Part shown: positions 1 through 5,598 of the stretch, piece by piece
How the letters are laid out: each line of letters begins with the position of its first letter
Numbering within the stretch: the stretch's first letter is position 1
NCBI GenBank assembly: GCA_029777215.1
Contig: JAKOSQ010000199.1
Location: 1-5,598, forward strand
Reading direction: 5' to 3'
Length of the DNA stretch: 5,598 nucleotides
Source: Bacillota bacterium
Lineage (GTDB): Bacteria; Bacillota; Clostridia; Oscillospirales; Oscillospiraceae
Made by a program: the position numbers and the translations under genes
The notes under the pieces: model-generated
Seen by the model: only the letters and a program-made list of their open reading frames with translations
Databases searched by the model: none
What the model was told of the DNA's origin: nothing

Positions 1-309
1 ATAGGTGGCCGTGTCGTAGACGGTCGGGTAGTCCGTGACGCGCGCGGTAAAGCGCAGCTCCTGCCCGGAGACTTCCTGCGCAGGCACGGCGCGGCGCAGA
101 TACGCCCCGCGGAAGCAGCCGAAGCCCAGCGCCGCCGAAAGGGTGATGAGCAGCACTCGCCGCTTTGTGTCGCCGCGCAGAAAAAGGGCGGAAAAGGCGC
201 ACAGCGCCGACGCGGATGCCGCGTACCACAGCCACGCGGGCGGCAGCAGATAGTAAGCCGCGAAGATCGCCGCCGAAAAGCTCGTCGCCGCAGTCGCCAG
301 CTTGCGCAA
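1..309 (-). CDS. comEC: ComEC/Rec2-family DNA-uptake channel protein, N-terminal part
   Basis: This is the first 103 codons of an open frame that continues past the left edge. ComEC proteins form the inner-membrane channel that brings transforming single-stranded DNA into the cell. The translation starts LRKLATAATSFSAA and has three hydrophobic segments (about residues 5-22, 25-44 and 51-67). The third ends in ALGFGCFRGAYLRR, and a soluble beta-rich stretch follows (ELRFTARVTDYPTVYD). This matches the N-terminal DUF4131-type layout of ComEC: short helices, a G-rich third helix, then an OB-like domain with a V-x-x-x-P pattern. The start is TTG at 307-309, because a strong GGGAGGGGAG site lies just before it. 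The ATG at 327-329 is out of frame. An in-frame TTG at 331-333 lies upstream of the Shine-Dalgarno site and next to a terminator-like hairpin. The competence metallo-beta-lactamase domain and the channel core lie outside the window, so the family call rests on the N-terminus alone. Confidence 0.72.
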   Translation of the reverse strand, partial: MRKLATAATSFSAAIFAAYYLLPPAWLWYAASASALCAFSALFLRGDTKRRVLLITLSAALGFGCFRGAYLRRAVPAQEVSGQELRFTARVTDYPTVYDTATY

Positions 310-323
310 TGTGCTCCCCTCCC
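310..323 (-). promoter_or_regulatory. Shine-Dalgarno site deciding the TTG start of comEC
   Basis: The minus strand reads GGGAGGGGAGCACA immediately before TTG. The GGAGG core (318-322) sits 8 nt from the start codon, which is optimal spacing. It supports TTG at 307-309 over any upstream codon, because it would lie inside the coding region of a longer version. Confidence 0.7.
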
Positions 324-331
324 TTTCATGC

Positions 332-358
332 AAAACGGCGGGCATCTCTGCCCGCCGT
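332..358 (-). terminator. Terminator-like hairpin between the HIT gene and comEC
   Basis: On the minus strand a perfect 10-bp stem ACGGCGGGCA / TGCCCGCCGT (335-344 and 349-358) encloses a GAGA loop, which is a GNRA tetraloop. It is followed by a short TTTT run (one T in the stem) and then GCATG. The hairpin begins 20 nt after the HIT stop codon and ends 25 nt before the comEC start. The stem is strong but the U tract is short, so termination may be only partial. It could also act as an attenuator or an mRNA-stabilising 3' end. Confidence 0.6.
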
Positions 359-378
359 CAGGCGTTTTCAAAGCGTTT

Positions 379-720
379 TTAGATGATCTGGTCTCCCATG
401 ACCTTGCCCGCGAGGACGTGGAAGTGCAGGTGCGGGACGGTCTGGCCGGCGTTCTCGCCGCAGTTGTTGATGACGCGGAAGCCATCATCCAGATGCTCCT
501 GTTTGGCGAGCTTCGCGATGATTTCAAAGACGTAGGCGACCTCGGCGCTGTTTTCCGGCGTGATGTCGCTCGTCGCGGCGATGTGCTTTTTCGGGACCAC
601 GAGGAAGTGGACCGGGGCCTGCGGGTGGATGTCCCGGAAGGCGATCACGCGGTCGTCCTCATAGAGCTTGTCCGAGGGAATGTCCCCGGCGATGATCTTG
701 CAGAAAAGGCAGTCTGACAT
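379..720 (-). CDS. HIT-family (histidine triad, HinT-like) nucleotide hydrolase
   Basis: This 113-aa protein is the usual length for bacterial HinT-type HIT proteins. These are small cytoplasmic homodimers that hydrolyse purine nucleoside phosphoramidates and aminoacyl-adenylates. The signature H-x-H-x-H-x-x is present as HLHFHVL (H97, H99, H101); by family analogy H99 is the nucleophile. Other family marks are the N-terminal CLFCKII with C4 and C7, which in many members bind zinc together with a His. YEDDRVIAFRD (20-30), AP-H-FL-VVPKKHI (35-47), and the NCGENAGQ loop before the triad also fit. The ATG at 718-720 has AAAAGGAGA upstream with 9 nt spacing. The gene follows alaS by 53 bp with no terminator between them, so it is probably the second gene of an alaS operon. 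The in vivo substrate cannot be read from the sequence. Confidence 0.95.
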   Translation of the reverse strand: MSDCLFCKIIAGDIPSDKLYEDDRVIAFRDIHPQAPVHFLVVPKKHIAATSDITPENSAEVAYVFEIIAKLAKQEHLDDGFRVINNCGENAGQTVPHLHFHVLAGKVMGDQII

Positions 721-773
721 GATTACAGTCTCCTTTTAAGATAGTGTTACGCAGAAATTGTCGAATTACTCGT

Positions 774-3413
774 TTATTTGACCTTATCGCTGACAAACTC
801 GTCGATGGTGGCGAAGGCATCGTCAAGCTTCATTTCGTCCTTCGCACCGCCCATAGCGCGCTGCGGCTTGCCGCCGCCGCTGCCGCCCGTGATGGCGGTG
901 ACGTGCTTGATGAGGTCGCCCGCACGGACGCCGGCTTTAACCGCCTCGTCGCCGCAAACGGCAAGCAGGCTGATCTTTTCGCCATTGACGGAGGCGAACA
1001 CCGCAACGATGCTCTGCTCCTTGTCGCGGACCATGTCGCCCATCTGCATGAGCTCGTCGGCGGAGAGGTCGCGGAAAACGGCGGTGACGATCTTGATGCC
1101 CTTGACGGTCTTCGCGCCGAAGAGGACGCGGTCGGCTTCGCCCTTGATCTGCTGGGCCTGCAGCTTTTCGAGAAGCTTGCGGTTGCCGCGGTATTCCTCG
1201 AGCATCTGGGCAAAGCGGTCCTCGAGCTCGTTGGGGTTCGTCTTGAGTGTGTCGGACAGGCGGCGCAGCAGGGCGCTGCCCTCGCGCAGCTCGTCCATCA
1301 CGGCCTCGCCGACGATTGCTTCGATGCGGCGGACGCCGGAGGCGATGGAGTTCTCGCTCTTGATGCGGAACGCGCCGACCTTGGCGGTGTTGTCGAGGTG
1401 GGTGCCGCCGCAAAGCTCGATGGAGTAGCCGCCCATGTTGACGACGCGAACGACATCGCCGTATTTTTCAGAGAACAGCGCCATCGCGCCCATGGCTTTG
1501 GCCTCGGCGATCGGCATTTCCTTCGTCACGACGGGGTAGCCCTCGAGGATGGAGCGGTTGACGTACTTTTCGATGAGCGCGAGGTCCTCCTCCGAGATCG
1601 CGGAGAAGTGGGTGAAGTCAAAGCGCAGACGGTCCGGCTCAACGAGGGAGCCGGCCTGCTCGACGTGGTCGCCGAGGACGGTCTTGAGGGCCTTCTGCAG
1701 CAGATGCGTTGCGGAGTGCGCGCGCATGATGCTGCGGCGGCGCTCGTCGTCGACCGCGGAGTTGACCTCGTCGTCAACAGCGAAGCTGCCGCTGCGGACA
1801 ACGCCGTGGTGCAGGAACTTGCCGGCCTTGTTCTTCTGGACATCGGTGACTTCAAAGTCGCCGTGCGCGGTCTTGATGGAGCCGCGGTCCGCGACCTGGC
1901 CGCCCATCTCGGCGTAAAACGGGGTCTGGTCGAGAACCAGAATGCCCTCGTCGCCCTCGCGCGCCGTGCCGGAGAGTTCGTCCCCGACGACGATGGCGAG
2001 GATTTTGCCGGTGCTCGTCAGGGTGTCGTAGCCCGTGAACTTCGTGGGGGTGGTGTCAAGGCCGAGGTCGATGCCGGCCCAAGCGAGGTCGCCGAGCGCG
2101 GCGCGCGCCTCGCGGGCGCGGACACGCTGCTCCTCCATGCACTTGTTGAAGGCGTCGCGGTCGATCTTGAGGCCCTGCTCCTCGACGATCTCCTCGGTGA
2201 GGTCGATCGGGAAGCCGTAGGTGTCGTAGAGCTTGAAGGCGTCTGCGCCGGAGAAGACCTGCGCGCCGGACTTCTTGTGCTCGGCGAGCATGTCGGCGAC
2301 GATCTTCATGCCGCCGTCGATGGTCTTGGCGAAGTTCTCCTCCTCGATCTTGATGACGCGGGTGATGTAGTCCTTTTTTGCCACGAGATCGGGGTAGGCG
2401 AGCTGATTTTCATGGATGACCATGTCGCAGACCTCATAGAGGAAGGGGTCGTTGACGCCGAGGAGCTTGCCGTGCCGCGCGGCGCGGCGGAGGAGACGGC
2501 GCAGGACGTAGCCCCGGCCCTCGTTCGAGGGAAGGACGCCGTCCGCGATCATCATGGTGGCGCTGCGGATATGGTCGGTGATGACGCGCAGCGAGGTGTC
2601 GACAGCCTTGGACTGGCCGTAGCGCGCGCCAGTGATCTCGCTGACCTTATTCGTAATATTCATGACGGTGTCGACGTCGAACAGGGAGTCGACGCCCTGG
2701 CACACGACGGCAAGTCTCTCGAGGCCCATGCCGGTGTCGATGTTCTTCTGGATGAGCTCGGTGTAGTTGCCGTTGCCGTCGTTGTTGAACTGGGAGAAAA
2801 CGACGTTCCAGATCTCGATGAAGCGGTCGCAGTCGCAGCCGGGGCCGCAGGTGGGGCTGCCGCAGCCGTACTGCTCGCCGCGGTCAAAGTAGATCTCGGA
2901 GCAGGGGCCGCACGGGCCGGAGCCGTGCTCCCAGAAGTTGTCCTCCTTGCCGAGACGGGTGATGCGCTCGGCGGGCACGCCGATCTCGTCGCGCCAGATG
3001 GCAAAGGCATCGTCGTCGTCCACATAGACGGAGGGGTAAAGGCGGTTGGGGTCCATGCCGACCCACTGTGGGGAGGTCAAAAATTCCCAGGCCCACGCGA
3101 GGGCTTCGTGCTTGAAGTAGTCGCCGAAGGAAAAGTTGCCCAGCATTTCGAAATAAGTGCCGTGGCGGGCGGTGTGGCCAATGTTTTCGATGTCGCCGGT
3201 GCGAACGCACTTCTGGCAGGTCGTGACGCGGCGGCGGGGCGGCTCCTGTTCGCCGGTGAACCACGGCTTCATCGGGGCCATGCCGGCGTTGATGAGCAGC
3301 AGCGAGGCGTCGTTCTGCGGAATGAGAGAGAAGCTCGGCAGGCGCAGGTGTCCCTTGCTCTCAAAGAAGGAGAGGTATTTTTCTCTCAGCTCGTTTAATC
3401 CGAATTTTTCCAT
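774..3413 (-). CDS. alaS: Alanyl-tRNA synthetase (AlaRS), complete
   Basis: This 879-aa cytoplasmic class II synthetase charges tRNA-Ala with alanine using ATP and removes mischarged Ser/Gly. It has the full bacterial length. The aminoacylation core (about 1-245) has motif 1 around SLIPQNDASLLLINAGM (29-45), motif 2 around RVTTCQKC to LGNFSFGDYFK (62-101), and motif 3 DTGMGLERL (226-234). GPCGPCSEI and four further Cys (C184, C189, C193, C195) form the Cys-rich insert typical of Firmicutes AlaRS. The tRNA-recognition helices follow (about 245-460). The editing domain (about 465-705) keeps its zinc set: H566 and H570 in HSATH, and C668 and H672 in CGGTH. A helical linker and the C-terminal DHHA1/C-Ala domain with GGSGGGKPQRAMGG (843-856) complete the protein. 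The ATG at 3411-3413 has a GGAGG site 11 nt upstream, slightly far. It has its own promoter and is probably co-transcribed with the HIT gene. No catalytic or editing residue appears to be missing. Confidence 0.98.
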   Translation of the reverse strand: MEKFGLNELREKYLSFFESKGHLRLPSFSLIPQNDASLLLINAGMAPMKPWFTGEQEPPRRRVTTCQKCVRTGDIENIGHTARHGTYFEMLGNFSFGDYFKHEALAWAWEFLTSPQWVGMDPNRLYPSVYVDDDDAFAIWRDEIGVPAERITRLGKEDNFWEHGSGPCGPCSEIYFDRGEQYGCGSPTCGPGCDCDRFIEIWNVVFSQFNNDGNGNYTELIQKNIDTGMGLERLAVVCQGVDSLFDVDTVMNITNKVSEITGARYGQSKAVDTSLRVITDHIRSATMMIADGVLPSNEGRGYVLRRLLRRAARHGKLLGVNDPFLYEVCDMVIHENQLAYPDLVAKKDYITRVIKIEEENFAKTIDGGMKIVADMLAEHKKSGAQVFSGADAFKLYDTYGFPIDLTEEIVEEQGLKIDRDAFNKCMEEQRVRAREARAALGDLAWAGIDLGLDTTPTKFTGYDTLTSTGKILAIVVGDELSGTAREGDEGILVLDQTPFYAEMGGQVADRGSIKTAHGDFEVTDVQKNKAGKFLHHGVVRSGSFAVDDEVNSAVDDERRRSIMRAHSATHLLQKALKTVLGDHVEQAGSLVEPDRLRFDFTHFSAISEEDLALIEKYVNRSILEGYPVVTKEMPIAEAKAMGAMALFSEKYGDVVRVVNMGGYSIELCGGTHLDNTAKVGAFRIKSENSIASGVRRIEAIVGEAVMDELREGSALLRRLSDTLKTNPNELEDRFAQMLEEYRGNRKLLEKLQAQQIKGEADRVLFGAKTVKGIKIVTAVFRDLSADELMQMGDMVRDKEQSIVAVFASVNGEKISLLAVCGDEAVKAGVRAGDLIKHVTAITGGSGGGKPQRAMGGAKDEMKLDDAFATIDEFVSDKVK

Positions 3414-3428
3414 GCTATTTCGTTCCTC

Positions 3429-3491
3429 CCGATTTGCACTCTCTCAGTCAGCCCGCCGGAGCGGGGAAAAGCCGCCTGCACGCAAACGGCC
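3429..3491 (-). promoter_or_regulatory. Structured 5' leader of alaS with competing pairings (possible attenuator)
   Basis: The leader between the predicted start point (about 3508) and alaS is about 95 nt. By eye, GGCCG (3487-3491) can pair with CGGCT (3470-3474) to give a short stem followed by TTTT. Alternatively CCGTTTGC (3482-3489) can pair with GCAAA-T-CGG (3429-3437, one bulged base). This second stem ends against the GGAGG ribosome site. It would enclose a separate hairpin CCCGC-TCCG-GCGGG (3452-3465). The two pairings share bases 3487-3489 and so exclude each other. The T-box sequence typical of many Firmicutes synthetase leaders is not seen. A regulatory function is an inference only. 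Confidence 0.25.
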
Positions 3492-3514
3492 ATAAGAGAC
3501 ATTTTAACTGATAT

Positions 3515-3542
3515 ATTTTATCATAAACTTGCCACTTGTCAA
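3515..3542 (-). promoter_or_regulatory. alaS promoter, sigma-A type with extended -10
   Basis: The minus strand carries a perfect -35 TTGACA (3537-3542), a 16-bp spacer, and -10 TAAAAT (3515-3520, 5 of 6 consensus). It also has TG one base upstream of the -10 (TGATAAAAT), which makes it an extended -10. The expected start point is near 3508. The region is clearly AT-rich against a GC-rich background. An imperfectly centred inverted repeat TGATA-N5-TATCA (3509-3523) overlaps the -10. Confidence 0.85.
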
Positions 3543-3573
3543 CAAAAGCTTGCGGCGTTTGTCCCAGATATTG

Positions 3574-3598
3574 AAAGCGGACGGCCGAAGCCGCCCGC
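3574..3598 (-). terminator. Terminator of the MATE gene, UUCG-capped hairpin
   Basis: On the minus strand, GCGGGCGGC (3590-3598) pairs with GCCGTCCGC (3577-3585) over 9 bp including one G-U pair. The loop is TTCG closed by C-G, the classic extra-stable C(UUCG)G tetraloop. Only three T residues follow before CAATAT. It starts 7 nt after the MATE stop codon and lies just upstream of the alaS promoter. Confidence 0.7.
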
Positions 3599-3605
3599 TA
3601 AACGC

Positions 3606-4964
3606 TCATTGCAGGTTTTTTTCCGCCCGCTCCCGCCGCCTGCGGATATGAAAATAGTAGGCCACGCACATCGTCAGCGCGGCGACGGCGGAGAGGGGGA
3701 CGGACAAGCCGATCTTGGCAAGGCTCGTGTCCGGCAGCGTACTGAAATACCAGCACAGCGGGATGCGGAACACGAACGAGGACACCAGACCCTCGGCGAA
3801 AACGAAGCGCGTGTGGCCGATGCCGCTGAAGTAGCCGAGAAAGCAAAACGCGATTGGGATCATCAGATACTCCGCGCCGACGGAGCGCAAATAGCTCGCG
3901 GTGGCGGTGATTACCGCCGGGTCGTCCGCAAAGATTGACGCCATTTGCGTACCCGCAAAGAAGGTCAGCGAAAACGTGACCAGCCCGAAAACGAAGCTCA
4001 CGCGCATGGCGACGACCATGCTCTGCACCGCCCGGTGCTCCTGCTTCGCGCCGATGTTCTGCGCAACGAAGGCCGAGAGCGAGTACATAAACGAGATCGG
4101 CACGAGGGCAAGGAAAACGTAGAGCTTTTCCGCAATGCCGACGCTCGCGGACTCGACGAGACCGATGTCGTTGATGATGGCCATGATGATGAGAAAGGAG
4201 ATGCTGATGAGGAGGTCTTGAAAGGCCATCGGCGCGCCGACGTGCGCGATGCGCAGCCGCGCCGGGCGGTTATTGCGCAGATGCGCGCGGTCCACGGGGA
4301 AAGGCAGGCCGTCCTTTTTCATCTTCCAGATCGAAAACACGACGCTCGCGCCCTGCGCGAACACCGTTGCGATTGCCGCGCCCGCGACATCCATGCGCAG
4401 CACGCCGACGAGCAGCAGGTCGCCCGCGACGTTGAAAAGGCAGGCAACAGTGATGAACTTCAGCGGCGATTTTGAATCACCGAGGCCGCGGAACATGGCG
4501 GCGATGACGTTGAACGCCGTGATGAAAACGATGCCGCAGGAGCAGATGCGCAGGTATTCGACCATCTTGGGCTTGGCCTCGGCGGGGATCTTCATGAGCT
4601 CCGCAATCGGGGCGGAGCAGAAATACATGACGACGCTCAGCGCGACGCCGGCGGTAAGAAAGAGCGTCACCATCGCGCCGAAGGTCTTCGAGGCGCGGTC
4701 TTTGTCCCGCGCGCCGACGGCCTGCCCGATGAGGACGGTCACGCCCATCGACAGTCCTGTCATAAAGTCCGAGACGGTCTGCATAATCTGCCCGCCGTTG
4801 GAAACCGCCGCCACGCTCGGGGTGCTGCCGAACTTGCCGACGATCATGAGGTCCACTGCGCCGTAAAGTGCCTGAATGAGAATTGCCAGCATCAGCGGCA
4901 GCGTGAATCTGATGAGCGGTTCAAAGATTTTTCCCTGCAGGATCGTGTTTTCGCCGTTGGTCAT
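3606..4964 (-). CDS. MATE-family multidrug/metabolite efflux transporter
   Basis: This 452-aa integral membrane protein has about 12 hydrophobic segments in two similar halves, the normal MATE length and layout. MATE proteins export cationic drugs or metabolites in exchange for H+ or Na+. The N-half has FEPLIRFTLPLMLAILIQ (15-31), then YGAVDLMIVGKFG (34-46), where D38 is the conserved TM1 acidic residue. It continues with VLIGQAVGARD (77-87) and MFRGLGDSKSPLKF (157-170). The C-half repeats the pattern with HVGAPMAFQDLLISIS (241-256) and FVAQNIGAKQ (299-308). The protein ends in a basic tail (HIRRRRERAEKN). The start chosen is ATG at 4962-4964 (MTNGENTIL), because the family homology begins there. 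The frame is open further up to ATG at 5147, but that stretch is non-membrane, low-complexity and crosses the predicted promoter. Its ribosome site is poor: GGAGAG lies 15 nt upstream. It appears monocistronic. The substrate cannot be predicted. Confidence 0.93.
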   Translation of the reverse strand: MTNGENTILQGKIFEPLIRFTLPLMLAILIQALYGAVDLMIVGKFGSTPSVAAVSNGGQIMQTVSDFMTGLSMGVTVLIGQAVGARDKDRASKTFGAMVTLFLTAGVALSVVMYFCSAPIAELMKIPAEAKPKMVEYLRICSCGIVFITAFNVIAAMFRGLGDSKSPLKFITVACLFNVAGDLLLVGVLRMDVAGAAIATVFAQGASVVFSIWKMKKDGLPFPVDRAHLRNNRPARLRIAHVGAPMAFQDLLISISFLIIMAIINDIGLVESASVGIAEKLYVFLALVPISFMYSLSAFVAQNIGAKQEHRAVQSMVVAMRVSFVFGLVTFSLTFFAGTQMASIFADDPAVITATASYLRSVGAEYLMIPIAFCFLGYFSGIGHTRFVFAEGLVSSFVFRIPLCWYFSTLPDTSLAKIGLSVPLSAVAALTMCVAYYFHIRRRRERAEKNLQ

Positions 4965-5010
4965 GGATAATGTGGCGGGCTCTCCGGCCTCGCCTCCCCT
5001 TTCTCCTCTG

Positions 5011-5026
5011 CGTCCGGAAGCGGACG
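5011..5026 (-). other. Small hairpin in the MATE gene 5' leader
   Basis: The minus strand reads CGTCCG-CTTC-CGGACG, a perfect 6-bp stem with a 4-nt loop. It lies about 23 nt downstream of the predicted start point of the MATE transcript. A purine-rich tract (AGAGGAGAAAGGGGAGG) follows before the start codon. It might shield or expose ribosome-binding purines, but it may equally be a chance GC-rich inverted repeat. Confidence 0.3.
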
Positions 5027-5055
5027 ACGTGTTCCGTTTTTCTGTAATACAAAAC

Positions 5056-5084
5056 ATTGTAGCATAGTTGAGAAAAATAAGCAA
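5056..5084 (-). promoter_or_regulatory. Promoter of the MATE gene, extended -10 type
   Basis: The minus strand has -10 TACAAT (5056-5061, 5 of 6 consensus) preceded by TG and one base (TGCTACAAT), giving an extended -10. At 17 bp upstream lies a weak -35 TTGCTT (5079-5084). The AT-rich spacer contrasts with its surroundings. The predicted start point near 5049 gives a leader of about 85 nt. This places transcription downstream of the in-frame ATGs at 5055-5057 and 5145-5147, which supports the shorter MATE start. Confidence 0.65.
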
Positions 5085-5098
5085 ACCGCGCCGGGCAT

Positions 5099-5133
5099 AA
5101 ATATGCGCCGCGGAGGATGACCGTCCGCGGCGC
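5099..5133 (-). terminator. Terminator of argG
   Basis: On the minus strand, GCGCCGCGGA (5124-5133) pairs perfectly with TCCGCGGCGC (5105-5114) over 10 bp, with a 9-nt loop. It is followed by ATATTTATG, which is T-rich but not a clean U run. It begins 26 nt after the argG stop codon and ends just before the MATE promoter, where an argG terminator is expected. Confidence 0.65.
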
Positions 5134-5159
5134 TCGCCGGGGTACATTAATGGAGGAAG

Positions 5160-5598
5160 TTATTTGTTTAACTGACCCTGTTCCATGAGGGCCTTGACCT
5201 TGATGGGGAGACCGAAGAGGTTGATGAAGCCCGCGGAGTCCTTCTGGTCATAGTCGCTCTCGCCGAAGGTGGCGATGTTCTCGGAATAGAGGCTGTAGGG
5301 CGACTCGGTGCCGGCGGAGATGATGTTGCCCTTGTAGAGCTTGAGCTTAACCTTGCCGGTGACGTTCTTCTGCGTCGACTCAACGAAGGCGTCCAGCGCC
5401 TCGTGGAGGGGAGTGAACCACTGACCGTTGTAAACGATCTCGGCGTAGGTGACGGCAAGCTGCTCCTTGAGGTGGGCGGTCTGCTTGTCGAGCGTGATCA
5501 TTTCAAGGTTTTCGTGCGCCTTGTAGAGGATGGTGCCGCCCGGGGTCTCGTAGACGCCGCGGGACTTCATGCCAACGAGCCGGTTTTCACCGATGTCG
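5160..5598 (-). CDS. argG: Argininosuccinate synthase, C-terminal part
   Basis: These are the last 145 codons of a gene that runs off the right edge, about one third of a usual 400-aa protein. Argininosuccinate synthase joins citrulline and aspartate using ATP in the penultimate step of arginine synthesis, in the cytoplasm. The visible part begins [20 protein letters not shown], the highly conserved block that helps form the citrulline/aspartate region and the tetramer. It continues with [26 protein letters not shown] in pieces, and then [39 protein letters not shown] and LFGLP, all in family order. It ends in QGQLNK followed by TAA at 5160-5162. The frame is open to the window edge with no stop, so the internal ATG at 5568-5570 is not the start. 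The nucleotide-binding N-terminus is outside the window. A terminator follows, and argH is not directly downstream. Confidence 0.97.
   Translation of the reverse strand, partial: DIGENRLVGMKSRGVYETPGGTILYKAHENLEMITLDKQTAHLKEQLAVTYAEIVYNGQWFTPLHEALDAFVESTQKNVTGKVKLKLYKGNIISAGTESPYSLYSENIATFGESDYDQKDSAGFINLFGLPIKVKALMEQGQLNK

Noticed and set aside
328..717. A 129-codon plus-strand open frame antisense to the HIT gene.
   Set aside because: It is a mirror of the HIT coding frame with no family resemblance and no good ribosome site. The HIT triad on the minus strand decides the coding strand.
721..773. A possible promoter between alaS and the HIT gene (TCGACA, 15 bp, TATCTT on the minus strand).
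   Set aside because: The spacer is short, the -10 matches only 4 of 6 bases, and the start point would fall on the ribosome-binding site itself.
744..3398. An 884-codon open frame on the plus strand, almost exactly antisense to alaS.
   Set aside because: The opposite strand encodes a complete, motif-perfect AlaRS. In GC-rich genes, antisense frames stay open because the codons complementary to stops (TTA, CTA, TCA) are rare. The plus-strand translation is a low-complexity run rich in Ala, Val, Asp and Leu with no recognisable domain.
3414..3605. A T-box riboswitch upstream of alaS.
   Set aside because: The promoter leaves only about 95 nt of leader, and no T-box-like conserved core or specifier-loop architecture is visible.
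3945..4866. Plus-strand open frames of 176 and 205 codons antisense to the MATE gene.
   Set aside because: They lie inside a complete MATE gene on the other strand, overlap each other, and give Arg/Ala/Ser-rich translations typical of shadow frames.
3577..5128. The 7-mer GCGGACG (or its complement) recurring in three intergenic hairpins, suggesting a dispersed repeat.
   Set aside because: The same 7-mer also occurs inside coding sequence (about 2539 and about 3923), and the matches do not extend beyond it. It is compatible with chance in GC-rich DNA.
4965..5147. A 61-codon N-terminal extension of the MATE protein starting at ATG 5145-5147.
   Set aside because: The extension crosses the argG terminator arm and the predicted MATE promoter, is rich in Arg, Gly and Ser, and is absent from normal MATE layouts. 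The protein from 4964 has the expected length.
1..5598. Mobile elements, CRISPR arrays, tRNA/rRNA genes, toxin-antitoxin or defence genes.
   Set aside because: I saw no transposase, long direct or terminal repeats, repeat-spacer pattern or structural RNA signature. All intergenic gaps are under 200 bp and explained by promoters, leaders and hairpins.

Overview
The window looks like ordinary chromosomal core of a GC-rich Gram-positive anaerobe. The best fit is class Clostridia, probably Oscillospiraceae/Ruminococcaceae. The reasons are high GC with GC-rich third codon positions, purine-rich Shine-Dalgarno sites, a TTG start, sigma-A-type promoters with extended -10 elements, and an AlaRS with the Cys-rich insert seen in Firmicutes enzymes. 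The taxonomic call is an inference from family memory, not from a search.

All five genes lie on the minus strand. In transcription order (right to left) they are: the C-terminal third of argG (argininosuccinate synthase, running off the right edge); a complete MATE-family efflux transporter; complete alaS (alanyl-tRNA synthetase, 879 aa); a small HIT-family nucleotide hydrolase; and the N-terminal 103 codons of a ComEC/Rec2-type DNA-uptake channel protein, which begins at TTG and runs off the left edge.

There appear to be three transcription units. argG ends in a strong GC hairpin at 5105-5133. The MATE gene has its own extended -10 promoter (5056-5084) and ends in a UUCG-capped hairpin (3577-3598). 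alaS has a near-consensus promoter (3515-3542) and a leader of about 95 nt. The HIT gene follows alaS after 53 bp with no visible terminator, so the two are probably co-transcribed. A 10-bp GNRA-capped hairpin (335-358) separates the HIT gene from comEC. No promoter is visible between that hairpin and comEC, so comEC may depend on readthrough or on a promoter inside the upstream genes.

The genes do not form one pathway. They cover arginine synthesis, drug/metabolite export, translation, nucleotide/adenylate hydrolysis and DNA uptake. The only functionally suggestive pairing is alaS with the HIT hydrolase. I see no mobile element, CRISPR array, tRNA/rRNA gene, toxin-antitoxin pair or previously undescribed system. 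The points worth a second look are regulatory: the alaS leader and promoter palindrome, the hairpin in front of comEC, and the weak translation start of the MATE gene.
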